Of a stretch of 8,652 bases of DNA, positions 6,353 to 8,652 are shown piece after piece. The translations under genes were made by a program, and so were the position numbers. How positions within the stretch are numbered: the stretch's first letter is position 1; each line of letters starts with the position of its first letter. The notes beneath the pieces are model-generated. The model saw only the letters and a program-made list of their open reading frames with translations, had not been told where the DNA came from and did no database searches. This DNA comes from Chthonomonadaceae bacterium (GTDB taxonomy: Bacteria > Armatimonadota > Chthonomonadetes > Chthonomonadales > Chthonomonadaceae): positions 1 through 8,652 of the forward strand of contig JACMPS010000506.1 of NCBI GenBank assembly GCA_014377395.1, in the 5' to 3' direction.

Positions 6353-6676
6353 ATGATTGAAGAGATTGAGGAGTATGATGTCATTGAGTTGGTCAGGGAT
6401 AGACCCGATCTCGGATTAAAAGCGAAGGAAATTGGTGTCGTTGTCATTATCGCACCGGATGTGGAAGGTAATCCCGGCTATCTAGTCGAGTTTCACAGTC
6501 AAAAGGAGGGTGAAATTTTGGTGGAATTCATTCGCCGAGAAGAGATGAAGTTGTATTGGAAATGTCCGAAGAAAGATTTTATCGCTCAGGTCGAGGCTTT
6601 GCTTGAGCAAAAAGGCTGTAAAAATCCGGAATGTGTCAAGCCCCTGAGAGAAAAAATTGATTGCGATTTAGTGTAG
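6353..6676 (+). CDS. DUF4926-like protein with C-terminus replaced by insertion-sequence DNA
   Basis: The 107-residue product opens with a pattern typical of DUF4926: MIEEIEEYDVIEL, then LGLKAKEIGVVVII, then PGYLVEFHS. These small SH3-like beta-barrel proteins of unknown role are common in cyanobacteria and in toxin/immunity neighbourhoods. ATG 6353 is preferred over an in-frame GTG at 6338, because GGGAGGGG lies just upstream and the family starts here. The insertion sequence begins at 6645, inside codon 98, so the last ten residues (LREKIDCDLV) and the stop codon are read from the IS end. The native C-terminus is therefore lost or altered, after a Cys pair (C89, C94). The barrel domain (about residues 5-65) is complete, so the protein may still fold. 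Confidence 0.7.
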   Translation: MIEEIEEYDVIELVRDRPDLGLKAKEIGVVVIIAPDVEGNPGYLVEFHSQKEGEILVEFIRREEMKLYWKCPKKDFIAQVEALLEQKGCKNPECVKPLREKIDCDLV

Positions 6677-6677
6677 A
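6645..6677 (+). repeat. Terminal inverted repeat at the orfB end of the IS
   Basis: It begins TGAGAGAAAA and contains TGTAGA at 6672-6677. It pairs with 8210-8242 at 22 of 33 positions without gaps. The orfB stop codon lies 26 bases inside. It also encodes the last residues of the DUF4926-like reading frame. Confidence 0.8.
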
Positions 6678-6702
6678 ATCCACTCTCTCGCAATGTTTAG
6701 AT

Positions 6703-7713
6703 TTATGCCACTGCCTCCAGCGGCGACTTGGCTGGTGGATTGATGTATACCGCCAACGGCAGGACTTCCAGGCGCGGAACACGGTAGCCGAAACGACTCG
6801 GACAACGCTCGTACGCCGAGAGTAACGTCTGGTGACGAGCAGCCAACAGAGCCACAGGATCACCATAATGCACCTGAGCGGGGGTCAGAAGAGCCAGACC
6901 CGTATGATGATGACTACTGTTGTACAAGCCGAAGTATTCCTGACAGAACTGTTCCGCCTCTGCCATCGATCCAAAACGCTCCGGAAATGCCGGGCAGTAT
7001 TTGAGTGTTTTGAACGCCGCCTCCGAAAAGGGATTGTCATTGCTGACATGCGGACGGCTATGGGACTTAGCGACCCCCAACTTCAGCAGCAGGGTTTCGA
7101 CGGTCTGGCTTTTCATCGAGGCGCCTCGATCCGCATGAAGGCAGAGTTGACCTTCACGTATCTTCTGGTTTTTGCAGGTCTCTTGCAGAAGTTGCTCGGC
7201 CAGATGTTGGCATTCTCGATCGGCGAGCATCCAGCCCACCACATACCGACTGTAAATGTCGAGCACGACATAGAGGTAGTAATGCTCGCCTCGCACGGGA
7301 CCTTTGAGAAAGGTGATGTCCCAGGTCCAGACTTCGCGGATCCGAACCGCCAGCAGTTCCGGCTTGCGATACTTCCCTGCCCGCCGCACGGTTCGCCGCT
7401 CGGAGAGGGCTTGTTCTTTGGCAAGCAGGCGATACATAGTACGCACCGAACACAGATAGGTCGCCTCCTCTAAAAGGATCGCGTAGATCTGCCGGGGAGC
7501 CAGATCCATAAAACGCTCTGACATCAGCACCGAAAGCACCTCGGCGCGTTCTGCCAAGTTCAAGGCTCGCCCCAAAACCTGGGGTCGCTCGGTGGTTCTC
7601 TGCGAGGGAACCACCGGATGTTGGCGGCGTTGCTGCTCCCGGTAGAAAGTCGCCGGGTTGAGCTCCAGGGCTTCACAGACCCCAGACACTCCCAGAAGGG
7701 GAGCCGCTTCCAC
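6703..7713 (-). CDS. IS3-family transposase OrfB (DDE integrase domain)
   Basis: OrfB holds the catalytic core that cuts and joins the IS ends. Of 336 residues, the N-terminal part (about 1-105) carries an HTH-like segment (GVCEALELNPATFYRE) typical of OrfB. The rve integrase domain follows. The catalytic triad is visible as D132 (TWDITF), D195 (HADRGASM) and E231 (NPFSEAAFKTLKY). The gap between the second Asp and the Glu is 35 residues, as expected for D,D(35)E. The annotated start is GTG at 7711-7713, but the frame stays open upstream to the slippery site at 7770, so the working product is probably the OrfAB fusion of 493 residues made by -1 frameshifting. The gene ends 58 bases from the IS end. 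No inactivating mutation is seen. Confidence 0.95.
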   Translation of the reverse strand: MEAAPLLGVSGVCEALELNPATFYREQQRRQHPVVPSQRTTERPQVLGRALNLAERAEVLSVLMSERFMDLAPRQIYAILLEEATYLCSVRTMYRLLAKEQALSERRTVRRAGKYRKPELLAVRIREVWTWDITFLKGPVRGEHYYLYVVLDIYSRYVVGWMLADRECQHLAEQLLQETCKNQKIREGQLCLHADRGASMKSQTVETLLLKLGVAKSHSRPHVSNDNPFSEAAFKTLKYCPAFPERFGSMAEAEQFCQEYFGLYNSSHHHTGLALLTPAQVHYGDPVALLAARHQTLLSAYERCPSRFGYRVPRLEVLPLAVYINPPAKSPLEAVA

Positions 7714-7721
7714 CGCCAGGG

Positions 7722-8183
7722 CTATTCGGAACTGTTGTCCGGTAGGTGAAGTGCCAACAGGTCGGAGAGTTTTTTTTGGAGATCGAGCAGCCCCCTGAGT
7801 TGCTGGATTTCCTTTTGCATCGCTTGAAGTTTGCGGGCTTCTTTTTGTCGGTCGGCTTCCTTGTGTTTGCGTTGAGCAACGACCTGCTCGGTGCTCTTTT
7901 GGTGGAACTTGCCCTCTGCCTGCTGCTTGCGGAAACTGGCGATGCTTGAGGAATAGAGTCCCTCTCTTCGCAAGAGTTTGCCGAGTTCGCCGGGTTTTTG
8001 GCAGGCGTCAGCGAGTTTGAGAATACGGATTTTTTCTGCGGTCGAAAATCTTCGTCTTGTCGGTTTCTGGATCACCTGGGGATCGGGAACCGGGCTCCTG
8101 CTTTGGAGAGGGGTGGAAGTCGCGATCGGTTGGGCGGCCCCGTGGCCGTTCTGGGAGATGCTTTCGGAAACCTGTGTGTACAT
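7722..8183 (-). CDS. IS3-family OrfA, DNA-binding protein
   Basis: OrfA supplies the DNA-binding and multimerisation part of the transposase and, on its own, often represses transposition. The 153 residues begin with a Ser/Pro-rich tail (1-42), longer than in many OrfA proteins. An HTH follows at about 43-88 (RRRFSTAEKIRILKLAD...SSSIASFRKQ). A charged, leucine-zipper-like coiled coil lies at about 105-139 (KEIQQLRGLLDLQKKL). The ATG at 8181-8183 has AAGG and GGAG upstream. The A8 tract lies at codons 136-138, so the OrfAB fusion keeps the whole HTH and zipper. The stop at 7722 overlaps the upstream open part of the orfB frame, which is at -1 relative to orfA. Confidence 0.93.
   Translation of the reverse strand: MYTQVSESISQNGHGAAQPIATSTPLQSRSPVPDPQVIQKPTRRRFSTAEKIRILKLADACQKPGELGKLLRREGLYSSSIASFRKQQAEGKFHQKSTEQVVAQRKHKEADRQKEARKLQAMQKEIQQLRGLLDLQKKLSDLLALHLPDNSSE
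7770..7777 (-). promoter_or_regulatory. A8 slippery site for programmed -1 frameshift (OrfA to OrfAB)
   Basis: On the coding strand the bases read C-AA AAA AAA CTC, giving the heptamer A AAA AAA in the orfA frame. Slipping back one base after the second AAA continues as ACT CTC CGA CCT in the orfB frame, with no stop until 6703. The resulting fusion has 138 residues from OrfA and 355 from the extended OrfB frame. This is the standard IS3-family strategy. A stimulating hairpin downstream was not sought in detail. Confidence 0.85.
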
Positions 8184-8209
8184 GTGATGAGCCTTCTCCG
8201 CCCTGACGA

Positions 8210-8242
8210 TCTACAATACTTTGCGTACGGGATTTTCTCTCA
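8210..8242 (-). repeat. Terminal inverted repeat at the orfA end of the IS
   Basis: Read on the minus strand from 8242, it begins TGAGAGAAAA and contains TGTAGA, matching the other end at 22 of 33 positions. Its first three bases, TGA, serve as the stop codon of the partial gene to the right. The orfA start codon lies 26 bases inside this repeat. Confidence 0.8.
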
Positions 8243-8652
8243 GGCTAGTGTGGCACACAGGGCACCGTTGATGTTCGCACTTGGATATTCATTATTGAAT
8301 AGGGCGACAATATTTTTCTCGAAGAGCGCACAGTGTTGACCGTAATCTACAAAGACATTTTTACTTTTGATAGCGAAAATTTTCTCTTGTATCTCAGACT
8401 TTTGTTCAAGTGATAGTGTAGAGATATCGATATACTGTGCTGAGAAATCACTCCTTCTAGCATCTTTTGCCGGCATTGGAATCATGTGAACTCGAAACGC
8501 ATAGTTTGGGTTTTCAAGTAGTTCGTCTGCCAAGCCTCTTTCAAAGTTGTGGATATATTCTTTAATGGATTCATAATCTTGTCTCGATACTCTTCGCATA
8601 GCATCGCGGACTTCGGCGGAACGCTGAGTAGAGAATTGTAAAGCGATTGAGA
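8240..8652 (-). CDS. Unrecognised gene truncated at its 3' end by the IS; 5' end outside window
   Basis: The frame is open from the right edge of the window to TGA at 8240-8242. The first ATG in view is at 8597-8599, but the frame continues upstream through sensible codons (QFSTQRSAEVRDA), so the true start is probably outside. The visible part is about 137 residues, hydrophilic and mixed alpha/beta. It includes FRVHMIPMPAKDARRSDF and QYIDISTLSLEQKSEI. No family is recognised with confidence; a faint similarity to DUF3644-like proteins was considered but not established. The stop codon belongs to the IS end, so the natural C-terminus is missing. The base composition is very AT-rich (about 30% GC in 8341-8400), unlike prfA or the IS, which points to horizontally acquired DNA. 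Confidence 0.6.
   Translation of the reverse strand, partial: SIALQFSTQRSAEVRDAMRRVSRQDYESIKEYIHNFERGLADELLENPNYAFRVHMIPMPAKDARRSDFSAQYIDISTLSLEQKSEIQEKIFAIKSKNVFVDYGQHCALFEKNIVALFNNEYPSANINGALCATLA

Larger units (their letters stand above)
6645..8242 (-). mobile_element. IS3-family insertion sequence, 1598 bp
   Basis: The ends are defined by imperfect inverted repeats starting TGAGAGAAAA at 6645 and, on the other strand, at 8242. Over the first 33 positions 22 match, including an inner TGTAGA block. The first bases TG fit the TG...CA ends of the IS3 family. The element carries orfA and orfB with the DDE(35) transposase layout and a frameshift site, so it looks intact. The coding part is GC-richer (about 63% in 7321-7380) than the right flank (about 30% in 8341-8400). 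The bases next to the ends, CCCC on the left and GGCT on the right, do not form a target duplication. Both flanking genes run into the element. Confidence 0.88.

Noticed and set aside
6672..6703. An earlier candidate for the left IS end at TGTAGAATCC or TGTTTAGATT, close to the orfB stop.
   Set aside because: These pair poorly with the right side unless gaps are added. TGAGAGAAAA at 6645 pairs ungapped with 8242 and places TGTAGA in register in both ends.
6832..7473. A 213-codon plus-strand open frame opposite orfB.
   Set aside because: It is a shadow of the transposase gene: the minus-strand frame has an intact catalytic triad, and this frame has no recognisable domain.
1..8652. CRISPR arrays, tRNA, rRNA or known riboswitches.
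   Set aside because: No regularly spaced short repeats, cloverleaf-like sequences or conserved RNA motifs were noticed by eye on either strand.

Overview
The window comes from a bacterial chromosome, probably of moderate GC. It joins a conserved housekeeping stretch (about 1-4305) to a patchwork accessory region (about 4323-8652). The species cannot be fixed from the sequence. Frequent GTG/TTG starts backed by Shine-Dalgarno matches, the large thioester alpha-2-macroglobulin type and the prfA-prmC pairing would fit a Gram-negative-type lineage such as Armatimonadota, Acidobacteriota or Planctomycetota, but that is a weak inference.

Layout. The 3' part of an alpha-2-macroglobulin-like gene (+ strand, entering from the left edge) ends in a strong intrinsic terminator. 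Facing it on the minus strand are prfA (release factor 1), prmC (methyltransferase of the release-factor GGQ glutamine) and a GNAT acetyltransferase that overlaps prmC by 4 bases. PrfA is the expected substrate of PrmC. The prfA-prmC spacer holds a hairpin-rich element bounded by short inverted repeats.

Upstream of prfA the character changes. A 69-bp sequence occurs twice in direct orientation (4323-4391 and 6265-6333, 67 of 69 identical). Each copy sits in the divergent gap between a minus-strand gene and a plus-strand gene. Between the copies lie a plus-strand orphan gene (120 aa) and a three-gene minus-strand operon with overlapping reading frames: a DUF3467-like protein, a protein with a DUF433-like segment, and a small basic protein that resembles RelE-type toxins. 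Recombination between the repeats would remove this block cleanly and leave prfA next to the DUF4926-like gene.

The right part is an IS3-family insertion sequence (6645-8242, 1598 bp) with imperfect terminal inverted repeats, orfA/orfB and an A8 slippery site for -1 frameshifting. Its ends cut into both neighbours: the last ten codons of the DUF4926-like gene lie in one IS end, and the stop codon of the AT-rich partial gene at the right edge is the first three bases of the other. No target-site duplication is visible, so the flanks were probably brought together by a deletion or by recombination between IS copies.
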